Source: Bradyrhizobiaceae bacterium | GTDB taxonomy: Bacteria > Pseudomonadota > Alphaproteobacteria > Rhizobiales > Hyphomicrobiaceae | Reading direction: 5' to 3' | NCBI GenBank assembly: GCA_947475855.1 | Contig: CANJPN010000238.1 | Location: 1 to 8,732 of the forward strand | DNA: 8,732 nucleotides | Shown here: positions 1 through 7,047 of the stretch, piece by piece | Numbering within the stretch: position 1 is the first letter of the stretch | How the letters are laid out: the number at the start of each line of letters is the position of its first letter | Position numbers and translations under genes: made by a program | The notes under the pieces: model-generated | Told to the model about the DNA's origin: nothing | The model's input: the letters and a program-made list of their open reading frames with translations, nothing else | Databases searched by the model: none

Positions 1-605
1 AGGAACTGGCCGATCCCAAGTGGAAAGGTAAACTTTGCATGCGCTCGGGGTTGCACCCCTACAACGTGCTGCTGACCGCTTCGATGATCGAGCACAAAGG
101 GGCCGAGGCGGCTGAGGCTTGGCTGCGCGGGCTGAAAGTGAACCTCGCGCGAAAGCCCACCGGGGGCGATCGCGACCAGATTGCCGCCGTTCAAGCCGGT
201 AGCTGCGATGTTGCGCTGGTCAACACCTACTACATCGGCGGTCTGCGTGCGTCGAAGGATCCGGCGCAGCAAGCGACCGGCAACGCTGTAAACATCGTGT
301 TTCCGAATGCGGGCGATCGCGGTTCGCACGTCAGCTTGTCCGGCATGGCGATGATCAAGGACGCGCCGGGGCTCAACAATGCGGCGCTGCTGATGGATTT
401 CCTGACCTCACAGCCAACGCAGTTCGTCTATGCGCAGGAAAACCACGAGTATCCGGTACGCGAGGGCGTGGAGCCTTCGGGCCTGGTCGCCAGTTTCGGC
501 ACGGCGAAGCTCGACGACGTGCCCCTGGCTGACGTGGCTAAACATCAGGCGAAAGCGATCGAGTTGATCGGCAAGGTGAGGTTCGACGAGGGGCCGGGGA
601 GTTAA
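1..605 (+). CDS. Ferric-iron ABC transporter substrate-binding protein, 3' part (5' end outside window)
   Basis: Periplasmic binding component of a Fe(III) ABC importer of the FutA/FbpA type; it would capture ferric iron and pass it to an inner-membrane permease and ATPase outside the window. The reading frame is open from base 3, and 200 codons are visible before TAA at 603-605. The ATG at 39 is internal, because the residues before it (LADPKWKGKLC) already match the family. Other family segments are the hinge-region string GGDRDQIAAVQAG, then NTYY (visible residues 74-77), whose adjacent tyrosines are the usual Fe(III) ligands, then SLSGMAMIKDAP, and a C-terminal ENHEYPVREGVEP block. The C-terminus has normal length, so the gene is cut only by the window edge. 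The signal peptide and N-lobe cannot be seen. It converges with the operon on its right and is probably unrelated to it. The family call is firm; iron rather than another metal is inferred from the tyrosine pair. Confidence 0.93.
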   Translation, partial: ELADPKWKGKLCMRSGLHPYNVLLTASMIEHKGAEAAEAWLRGLKVNLARKPTGGDRDQIAAVQAGSCDVALVNTYYIGGLRASKDPAQQATGNAVNIVFPNAGDRGSHVSLSGMAMIKDAPGLNNAALLMDFLTSQPTQFVYAQENHEYPVREGVEPSGLVASFGTAKLDDVPLADVAKHQAKAIELIGKVRFDEGPGS

Positions 606-719
606 GGCCCAACAGTACGGGGTCTGTCGGGTAAGTGCTGCCGCCAGTGCCATGAACCGATACGTGTGAAGGCCCCGGCTCTCGGCTCAAACCCCGACCG
701 GAGACAACAGCTCGAGCTT
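606..719. other. Convergent intergenic spacer, no recognisable feature
   Basis: This 114-bp spacer separates the 3' ends of the iron-binding-protein gene and the leftward operon. It contains a perfect 10-bp palindrome AGCTCGAGCT at 709-718, just beyond the TAG of the leftward gene, and some imperfect GC-rich dyads around 680-705. None is followed by a T-run in either direction, so I do not call an intrinsic terminator. Short open frames here are overlaps from neighbouring genes. Confidence 0.5.
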
Positions 720-2846
720 CTATTTTCCTTCGCGCCACCAGGCGAGGGTGATGAAGAACAGGAGGGCGGCGAGGGCGAGGAGGCCGGTGAACATCGGCGT
801 CAGCTTGATGCCGCGCGTCACGTAGGCTTCGCGATCCTTAAGGCCGAGCCAGCCGGAGCCAGCAAGCACGCGCGCGCCCGACATCATGGTGACGCGGGGC
901 ACATCGACTGCCGTGTCACTGGCAACCGCACCGAACAGTCCGGCACCGCGCGTCCAGAACACGCCGCCGCCGGTACCTTCGACCAAAGGCTTCAGCTTGG
1001 CGTCGGTCGCGGTTACTTCCGACATCTCGCGCGGATCGTCGACGCCAGCGAGTGCGACGGCCGTCAGTACCCCCGCTTCGCTCGGCGTCTGCAGCTTGTA
1101 GAGGCCGGGTTCCTTGACGTCTATCGTCGAGCGCCAGATGCCTTCGCCGGCCTTCTCGAGCGTCACTTCGGAATCGCCGCCGCCGGGGGGCGAGACCGTG
1201 ATGGGCTTGATCGCGGTTTCCATCGTCCGGCGCTCGATGGTGAGCTTCAGCCCCTTCGAGGTTGCCAGCAGGCGCTCCTCTTCAAGATCGGGCTCCTTCA
1301 TCAGCCAGTGCGAGAGACGGCGCAGCAGATCGGTGTGCGGGCCGCCGCCATCATGGCCGCGTGCCCACAACCAGGCATGGTCCGAGGTCAGCAGCGCGAC
1401 GCGGCCCTTTTCACGACGATCGAGAACCAGCAGCGGCTTGTCGTCCGCGCCTTGCAGCACGACCTGGCCGCGCGGATTCGTGACTTCGACCTGGCGGTAC
1501 CAGTTGCCCCAGGTTGGTTTGTCGGTCTTGCCACCGGGCAGGTCGCGCGTGACGGGATGCATATGACCCTGCTTCGTCAGCTTGGCCTTGAACGGCATCT
1601 CGTAGACGCGGCCGGTCGGCGCTGCCGGCAATACAGACGACAACGGCGTATTGATGAGACTTGTGGGGCCCGCGTAGTCGTCGCCAGCAGCAACCAGCAG
1701 CGCGCCACCATGCTCGCGAACGTACTGGGCGATGTTATCGTAGTACTGGCGCAGCAGGATGTTACGGTGCTGGTAGCGATCGAAAATGATCAAGTCGAAT
1801 TCGCGGATCTTGACCTGGAACAGCTCGCGCGTCGGGAACGCGATCAGCGAGAGCTGATTGATCGGCGTGCCGTCCTGTTTCTCGGGCGGACGCAGAATCG
1901 TGAAGTGGACGAGATCGACCGCGGCGTCTGACTTGAGAAGGTTTCGCCACGTGCGCTCGCCGGCGTGCGGCTCGCCGGAGACGAGCAGAACGCGAAGATT
2001 CTCGCGCACACCTTCAGCAGTCACCACGACGCGATTGTTGGCGGGGGTGAGTTCACCCGGAACAGCCGGCAGCTCGACCTCGAGGATGTTCTGGCCCGGA
2101 CGCGGGAATTGCATCTCGATGGCGATCTTGCGGTTCAGCTCAGCGCGGCGCAACTCGTCGGGGCGGCCTTCGCGGCGAATGCGGAGCGTGATCTGGTCAC
2201 CCGAACTTCTCGAACGGCCGGTTTCGCGGACTGCAACTTCGATGGTGCGGGTCTGGCCGACGATGCCGAACTTCGGCGCGCTCACGATCTCGATGCGGCG
2301 GTCGAATTCGTCGGGGCGGCCCGTCAGCAGAGCATGGACGGGCGCATCGAAGCCAAGGCCGGCGGCCGATTTCGGCACGTCGTGGACCTGCCCGTCGGTG
2401 ATCATGATAACGCCGGCAAGGCGATCGGGCGGCGTGGTGGCCAATGCCTGATTGAGGTCCGTGAACAGGTTGGTGCCGCCGCGTGTATCGTCCGGACGGG
2501 CGGCGCGTACCCACTTCACTTCGAGGCCGGGGATCTTGCCGAGCTTGCCTTCGATATCGCGACGGATGTCCTCCATCTGCTGAGGCCGGCCGGCGAGAGA
2601 CTGCGAGGTCGATTCATCGAGGACGACGATCGCGACGTTGCCGAGGTTTTCGCGCTCCTCTTCCTTGAGCGTCGGGTTCGCAAGCGCCGTGACAAGCAAG
2701 CCGAGCGCCAATGCGCGGAGTGCGCCGCCCGGTGCGCGGCGCAACAGCAGAACGCCGACCAATGCGACGGCCAGTACCACACCCGCCCAAAAGAGCGGTA
2801 TCGGCACCATCGGCGAGAAGTCTATGGACCAGTTGGACATCAGCAC
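720..2846 (-). CDS. Membrane protein with VWA-like domain and glutamine-amidotransferase-like domain
   Basis: Last gene of the operon; 708 residues from GTG at 2846, or 706 from ATG at 2840. The GTG is preferred because GGAGG lies 9 nt upstream; the ATG would be 15 nt away. Two membrane segments (about 14-35 and 43-57) flank a short arginine-bearing loop, predicting a periplasmic main body. A VWA-like domain follows with all metal-site (MIDAS) elements: DESTS (77-81), GGTNLF (123-128) and ITDGQ (149-153). Beta-rich sequence spans about 185-280. A class I glutamine-amidotransferase-like fold lies at about 284-515 (VLLVSGEP, FDLIIFDRY, GGALLVAAGDD), but the nucleophile cysteine is missing, and the protein has no cysteine anywhere. 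A final membrane segment (about 683-703) ends in the charged tail WWREGK. Family members sit next to MoxR, DUF58 and DUF4159 genes in Hyphomicrobiales. I infer an envelope role; no enzymatic activity can be assigned. Confidence 0.88.
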   Translation of the reverse strand: MLMSNWSIDFSPMVPIPLFWAGVVLAVALVGVLLLRRAPGGALRALALGLLVTALANPTLKEEERENLGNVAIVVLDESTSQSLAGRPQQMEDIRRDIEGKLGKIPGLEVKWVRAARPDDTRGGTNLFTDLNQALATTPPDRLAGVIMITDGQVHDVPKSAAGLGFDAPVHALLTGRPDEFDRRIEIVSAPKFGIVGQTRTIEVAVRETGRSRSSGDQITLRIRREGRPDELRRAELNRKIAIEMQFPRPGQNILEVELPAVPGELTPANNRVVVTAEGVRENLRVLLVSGEPHAGERTWRNLLKSDAAVDLVHFTILRPPEKQDGTPINQLSLIAFPTRELFQVKIREFDLIIFDRYQHRNILLRQYYDNIAQYVREHGGALLVAAGDDYAGPTSLINTPLSSVLPAAPTGRVYEMPFKAKLTKQGHMHPVTRDLPGGKTDKPTWGNWYRQVEVTNPRGQVVLQGADDKPLLVLDRREKGRVALLTSDHAWLWARGHDGGGPHTDLLRRLSHWLMKEPDLEEERLLATSKGLKLTIERRTMETAIKPITVSPPGGGDSEVTLEKAGEGIWRSTIDVKEPGLYKLQTPSEAGVLTAVALAGVDDPREMSEVTATDAKLKPLVEGTGGGVFWTRGAGLFGAVASDTAVDVPRVTMMSGARVLAGSGWLGLKDREAYVTRGIKLTPMFTGLLALAALLFFITLAWWREGK

Positions 2847-2976
2847 TCTCTGTCCCCTCCCCCTTGTGGGGAGGGGTTAGGGGTGGGGGCAGTTCAAGTA
2901 ACCTAGCGCCGTGGGGCCCTCCCCCCTCCGGCCCTACGGGGCCACCTCCCCCACAAGGGGGGAGGAGAAATCAAAG
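2847..2976. repeat. Two inverted copies of a C/G-rich palindromic repeat (REP-like) between operon genes
   Basis: The only sizeable gap inside the operon holds two related palindromic units. The first has arms CCCCTCCCC (2854-2862) and GGGGAGGGG (2868-2876) with a 5-base loop, followed by a GGTTAGGGGTGGGGG tail. The second has arms CCTCCCCC (2945-2952) and GGGGGAGG (2958-2965), plus a smaller GGCCC/GGGCC stem with loop TACG (2930-2943). Reverse-complemented, the second unit matches the first around CCTCCCC-TTGTGGGG-AGG, so the two lie in opposite orientation and could also pair with each other over about 20 bp. Similar sequences are scattered between genes in many alphaproteobacterial genomes (from memory). 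No T-run follows, so these are not typical terminators, though the structure may affect mRNA stability or translation of the gene downstream. Confidence 0.75.
2856..2860 (-). promoter_or_regulatory. Shine-Dalgarno of the last operon gene, inside a repeat hairpin arm
   Basis: Read leftward, GGAGG ends 9 nt before the GTG at 2846. It lies within the 3' arm (GGGGAGGGG in the mRNA) of the nearest palindrome, whose 5' arm CCCCTCCCC can pair with it completely. This site decides the choice of GTG over the ATG at 2840. Function is inferred from position. Confidence 0.5.
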
Positions 2977-5900
2977 CTATTGTCCCAGCCGATCGAGCAG
3001 GGCCGGGACATGGACCTGGTCGGCTTTATAGTTGCCGGTCAGGGCATGCATCACGATGTTGACACCGGCCCGGAATGACATCTCACGCTGGCTCTCGCCG
3101 CCGGGTACGACCGGATAGAGCGGCCGATTTCGGTCGTCCAACGCCCAGGCGGAAGCAAAGTCGTTCGAGGTGACGATGATCGACGTGACGCCGTCGGCGC
3201 GGCGGGCTTTGCGGCCGCTTTCGGCATCCTCGCCGGAGTCGGCCTCGACCCAGAGCTGGCCACCTTCCCAGCGGCCCGGGAAAGTCCGCAGCAGATAGAA
3301 CGCGCGGGTCAGCACGTGCGTTTCCGGCACGGCTTCGAGGCGCGGGATGTCGAGCCGCCCGAGCAGGCGCTGCAGAGCCGTGCCTGTCTCGCCGCCGCGG
3401 TTGACGTTGAACCCGGAAGGCAGGCCCTGGCCATAATCGCGCGTGTCGAAGATAATCAGGCCACCTTCCTTCATGTAGGCGTCGATCTTGGCCAGCGTCG
3501 TTTCCTTCAAGGGCTGCGCGTTGGGAAGGACCGGCCAATAGAGGATCGGGAAAAAGGCGATATCGTCGCTGTCGATGTTGATCGAGTTGACGCCGGCCTG
3601 CTCGACGGAAGTGCGGAAGCCGAGAACCTTGACGAGGCCGTTGAGGCCTTCCTTGCTGGTATTGTCGACGATCTGGTCGCCGGTCAGCACGTAGCCGAAC
3701 GTGACCCGCGAGGTTGCCTTCAGTGCCTGATCTTCCAGAGGTGTCACAGGTTTTGCGGGGCGCACGACCTGAGCGGGACGCTGCTGCTGGAGCTGGGGCT
3801 GCCTGTCGAATGGAGTGGTCTGTGGCAACCGCGGCGGCACCTGCCATTGCGCCGAGGCTTGTTCGATACCCGCGATCAACATTCCGCCCGCAATGACGAA
3901 CGCAATGGCGGCGCCTGCACCGGGGCCACGCAGGTTGGCGCCGAGGCCGGTGCCCAGTCCCTTCAGACGACTGCCGATGCTGCTTGCCGTTGCGCCTATT
4001 CCACCGCCGCCCCCGCCAAAGATCTGGCCGCCGAGCTGCAGGAGGATGACTGCAACAATGTCTGCGAACAACAACATGAGAGCGGCCGTCAGAAAAGAGG
4101 GCTTCAATGGCGTAGCAACCTGGCCTTCATATGCACGGCGCTCTGCTCCGGCAGGCAACGCCGGCAACGGCCGCAACACAGTACGCGATTCCACGAGGTT
4201 CAAGGCGCGAGGCGTGCCCTGCGGTCCGTAATAGCCAGGCGGATAATCTGCCGAAGGGCTGGTTTCCGCAAGCCTTCCCGATGGGATCGCCTGCGCGGTC
4301 GGCGGCGGCGATCGCAGCGTGCCGAAGCCGTCCAAGGTCTGCAACGGCGCCAGTATCGTGCCGACGTCGGAGCCTGTCTCAGCGGCTGCCGTGGCCGTGG
4401 GATCAGTGACAGCCGTGCCGCCGCCGCTTCCCGACGTGGCGGTGCGGCCAAGGGTCGATATCCGGCGGAGCATCTCCACGAAGAGACCGGACAAGGGCAG
4501 GTTCGACCACTCGGCATTGGCAGTGACGTGGAACAGGACGATCTGACCTTGCCCCCGCTCGCGCGAGGTGACTAGCGGTGTGCCGTCCTTGAGGCGCGCC
4601 CACACCTTGGTCTGCTGGGCAAGGCGTGCCGGATCTGCGAGCACCTGACGATTGACGGTCACATCGGGCGGCGTGGGGAGGCCTGCAAACAGACTGTCCT
4701 CGGTGAAGGGGCTCAACGGTTGCGGCGTAGACCACGACAGTGCGCCGCCGAGGGTGCGACCGCCAAGGCGCAGCGGCACGGGGATCAGATCATCGCCACC
4801 TTTCTCCAGCCGGGGTCCAGCGAAGCGGACCAGGACGCCACCCTTCTGCACCCATTGCTCGACCTGCGCTTTCACGCTTCCCGACAACGTCCCGATATCC
4901 GCCATGACGATCACGGTCGCATTGCGCTTGACCGCTAGATCCAGGGACGTGGCGACGTTCGCATCCTTGGCCTCGACGAGTTCAGCATAGGGGCCAAGGG
5001 CGCGCGCAATATAGTAGAGCGGGCCGAGCAAGGGCTGGTCCTGGTCGCGGCTATCGCCGGAAATTAGACCAACCCGGTGCCATTGGGTGCGCGAGTCCAG
5101 CAGATGGACAGCGCCTGCCGAACGTTCGCCCGCGACCTCGATGCGCACAACCTGATTGCGAAGCTCGAGCGGCAGATCGAACGTGGCCGTCGCCTTGGTT
5201 TCGCTCGGAGCAAGCCGGAATGTCGCCTCGCCCAGGCGCTGGCCGCGCTCGGAAAAGGCATGAATGATGCCGTCGCGTGCGCCACCGCCCGTGCGTTGCA
5301 CGACACCTTCGAGGCGACCGCCTTGGCCAAGCGATGCCGCGAGGCCGATTGGATCGCGGCCCGCGCCGGTCTCGACGACGGAAAAACTGCCACGACCGAT
5401 GCGCCCCAACAGGGACGCGAACGCTCCGGCTTTGCCATCATGATCGAGGCCATCTGTGAGCCAAACGACGCTGGCATCCCCTTCCCTTGCGATGAGCGTC
5501 TCAAGCGCCTGGCCAACCGCCTCGCGAACCGGTGCGAAAGGCTGCGGTTGAATCGCGGCGGCAGTCGAGCGCGCGGCTTGCGGCGGCTCGATGCGGAGGG
5601 CAGGGGCTTTGCCGGTAATCGCGGTTCCAACGACGACGACTGCCCGGCTACGACCTTCGGCTTCGGCTATCAGCCGGTCGATCATGCGCACGCGCTCCGC
5701 CCAGTTCGGCGCGGCGGCCCACGTGTTATCGACGACGATAGCGACGGGGCCGGAGCCCCGCATCGCGGACTCACGGTTGGGATTGAGCACCGGCTCGGCC
5801 AGCGCGAGGATGACGAACGCTGCGGCAGCGAGCCGAATCAGCATCAGCCACCACGGCGTCTTGGAAGGCGTGCGCTCCTTGTTGCGCAGACCGACGAGGA

Positions 5901-6030
5901 TACGGGTTGCCGGGAACTGGACCTGCCGCGGGCGCGGCGGCACCGTGCGCAGCAACCAATAGATGATCGGCAGGGCCAGCAAGCCGGCGAGCAGCCACGG
6001 ACTGAGAAACGCCAATGCGCCAATGCTCAT
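2977..6030 (-). CDS. BatA-like N-terminal / DUF4159 C-terminal membrane protein
   Basis: Large inner-membrane protein of 1017 residues, third in the operon. The N-terminus has the double-transmembrane arrangement of BatA-type proteins: segments at about 6-27 and 60-80 around a loop rich in R and K, so the loop should be cytoplasmic and what follows periplasmic. A VWA-like region (about 95-225) keeps the LTDG motif (191-194), but its first metal-site motif is DNTWA (101-105) instead of DxSxS. An amidotransferase-like region follows (about 316-510: GLISGDSRD, GGVLVRFAG). A third membrane segment (about 645-667), a glycine-rich linker with R688, K690 and R701, and a fourth hydrophobic stretch (705-720) ending in QASAQ lead into a proline/glutamine-rich spacer. 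DUF4159 then fills about 770-1017 (VTFGYVLTGDQ, GGLIIFDTRDYG, FRAGVNIVMHALTGNYKADQ). The start ATG overlaps the stop of the DUF58 gene by ATGA, suggesting translational coupling. There is no cysteine. The biochemical role is unknown. Confidence 0.92.
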   Translation of the reverse strand: MSIGALAFLSPWLLAGLLALPIIYWLLRTVPPRPRQVQFPATRILVGLRNKERTPSKTPWWLMLIRLAAAAFVILALAEPVLNPNRESAMRGSGPVAIVVDNTWAAAPNWAERVRMIDRLIAEAEGRSRAVVVVGTAITGKAPALRIEPPQAARSTAAAIQPQPFAPVREAVGQALETLIAREGDASVVWLTDGLDHDGKAGAFASLLGRIGRGSFSVVETGAGRDPIGLAASLGQGGRLEGVVQRTGGGARDGIIHAFSERGQRLGEATFRLAPSETKATATFDLPLELRNQVVRIEVAGERSAGAVHLLDSRTQWHRVGLISGDSRDQDQPLLGPLYYIARALGPYAELVEAKDANVATSLDLAVKRNATVIVMADIGTLSGSVKAQVEQWVQKGGVLVRFAGPRLEKGGDDLIPVPLRLGGRTLGGALSWSTPQPLSPFTEDSLFAGLPTPPDVTVNRQVLADPARLAQQTKVWARLKDGTPLVTSRERGQGQIVLFHVTANAEWSNLPLSGLFVEMLRRISTLGRTATSGSGGGTAVTDPTATAAAETGSDVGTILAPLQTLDGFGTLRSPPPTAQAIPSGRLAETSPSADYPPGYYGPQGTPRALNLVESRTVLRPLPALPAGAERRAYEGQVATPLKPSFLTAALMLLFADIVAVILLQLGGQIFGGGGGGIGATASSIGSRLKGLGTGLGANLRGPGAGAAIAFVIAGGMLIAGIEQASAQWQVPPRLPQTTPFDRQPQLQQQRPAQVVRPAKPVTPLEDQALKATSRVTFGYVLTGDQIVDNTSKEGLNGLVKVLGFRTSVEQAGVNSINIDSDDIAFFPILYWPVLPNAQPLKETTLAKIDAYMKEGGLIIFDTRDYGQGLPSGFNVNRGGETGTALQRLLGRLDIPRLEAVPETHVLTRAFYLLRTFPGRWEGGQLWVEADSGEDAESGRKARRADGVTSIIVTSNDFASAWALDDRNRPLYPVVPGGESQREMSFRAGVNIVMHALTGNYKADQVHVPALLDRLGQ

Positions 6031-7016
6031 GAGGCCTGCGCTCCCTCTGGCCGAGAGGCTGGGGACGTTGCGGATGGCATGAGGCGATAGTCGCCGCCGG
6101 CGTTGCTCATGCGCATGATGAGGTACAGTATAGGCTCCGACGCCGGGCGGTCCGTATGGTGGACCATGAACGACCAGCCGAGCCGGCGCGCTGTTTCTTC
6201 AAGCTGTGCGCGGTGGGCCAGCAAGGCCTCGCGGTAGTCAGTGCGGAGCGCTTCGGCCCGATCTGCCGTCCAGCGTTCCTGGCCTTCGAGGCCGATGAAT
6301 TCAGTCCGTCCACTATAGGGCAGCGTCTCCTCTGCCGGGTCGAGGACCTGGATCATGTGTCCAGTCACGCCGCCGGCTGCGAGAACCGTGAGGCGCTCGG
6401 CGATCACGTCAGGTGGATCGAGGAAATCGGAGAGCAACACGACACCGGAATAACGCGACAGTCGCTCGGGCGGCGGCAGGCTCGCCTTGAGTAGCGGAAG
6501 CGTCGCGTTGGCGGCGAGCGTCTCGGCGATCTTGGTGGTAGCTTTCCGGCTGGCAGATGGTCGTGTCAGGCCGAGCAAAGCAATACGCTCACCACCGCGC
6601 ACGAGCAGCTCGGACAGTGCAAGCATCAGGATCAATGCGCGATCGTGCTTCGTCACCTTCGAGAGGTGGCTGGCGAACTGCATCGACGGCGACATATCGG
6701 GCCAGAGCCAGACCGTATGTGCAGCCTCCCATTCGCGCTCACGCACGTACAGGTGGTCGGAACTCGCGGAGCGGCGCCAATCGATCAGCGTTGCCGCATC
6801 CATCTGCTGGAATTGCCGGAACTGCCAGAAGGTCTCGCCGGGGCCTGCCCGGCGACGACCGTGGATGCCATGCGCCACCGTCGAAGTAATGCGCATAGCC
6901 TCCATCAAAAGCTCAGGAAGCCGGTCGGCGAGGCCATGCGCCTCGCCTTCCAGCTCGAATACCCGCGAGGCGGGCTCACCCTGTGCGTTACCTGCTACTG
7001 TCGATCTTGCAGCCAT
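6027..7016 (-). CDS. DUF58 domain protein (VWA-like, soluble)
   Basis: Second operon gene, 329 residues. The conserved DUF58 block GRRRAGPGETFWQFRQF, followed by DWRRSASSDHLYVREREWE, occupies about 53-97. A VWA-like fold follows, with the metal-site motif DMSPS at 107-111 and a second acidic position in LLSDFLD (194-200). No membrane segment is visible, unlike the longer DUF58 proteins that begin with two helices, so it should be cytoplasmic or membrane-associated through partners. The frame stays open back to 7193, but that extension lies inside the MoxR gene and looks like shadow sequence. The ATG at 7016 has GGGAG 5 nt upstream and begins 31 bp after the MoxR stop. Its TGA overlaps the next ATG. 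DUF58 proteins are regular partners of MoxR ATPases, probably as substrate adaptors; that role is inferred. Confidence 0.93.
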   Translation of the reverse strand: MAARSTVAGNAQGEPASRVFELEGEAHGLADRLPELLMEAMRITSTVAHGIHGRRRAGPGETFWQFRQFQQMDAATLIDWRRSASSDHLYVREREWEAAHTVWLWPDMSPSMQFASHLSKVTKHDRALILMLALSELLVRGGERIALLGLTRPSASRKATTKIAETLAANATLPLLKASLPPPERLSRYSGVVLLSDFLDPPDVIAERLTVLAAGGVTGHMIQVLDPAEETLPYSGRTEFIGLEGQERWTADRAEALRTDYREALLAHRAQLEETARRLGWSFMVHHTDRPASEPILYLIMRMSNAGGDYRLMPSATSPASRPEGAQAS

Positions 7017-7047
7017 GCTGGCTCCCGACTGGACGGTCAGCGCTAGA

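Noticed and set aside
606..719. Possible bidirectional terminator between the convergent genes
   Set aside because: Only imperfect dyads and a 10-bp palindrome are present, without T-tracts on either strand.
666..1931. Long rightward open frame (421 codons) opposite the VWA/amidotransferase-like gene
   Set aside because: Arginine/glutamine/alanine-rich translation without recognisable motifs, fully antisense to a gene with clear domains; typical of GC-rich codon bias.
2854..2876. Hairpin as an intrinsic terminator
   Set aside because: No T-run follows in either direction; the sequence fits a dispersed palindromic repeat better.
2850..2970. Possible CRISPR-like repeats
   Set aside because: Only two units, in opposite orientation, with no regular spacers and no cas genes.
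3316..4575. Long rightward open frame (419 codons) opposite the DUF4159 gene
   Set aside because: Low-complexity antisense translation without domains; no plausible ribosome binding site or partner genes.
5077..6090. Rightward open frame (337 codons) opposite the 5' part of the DUF4159 gene
   Set aside because: Arginine-rich antisense shadow without motifs.
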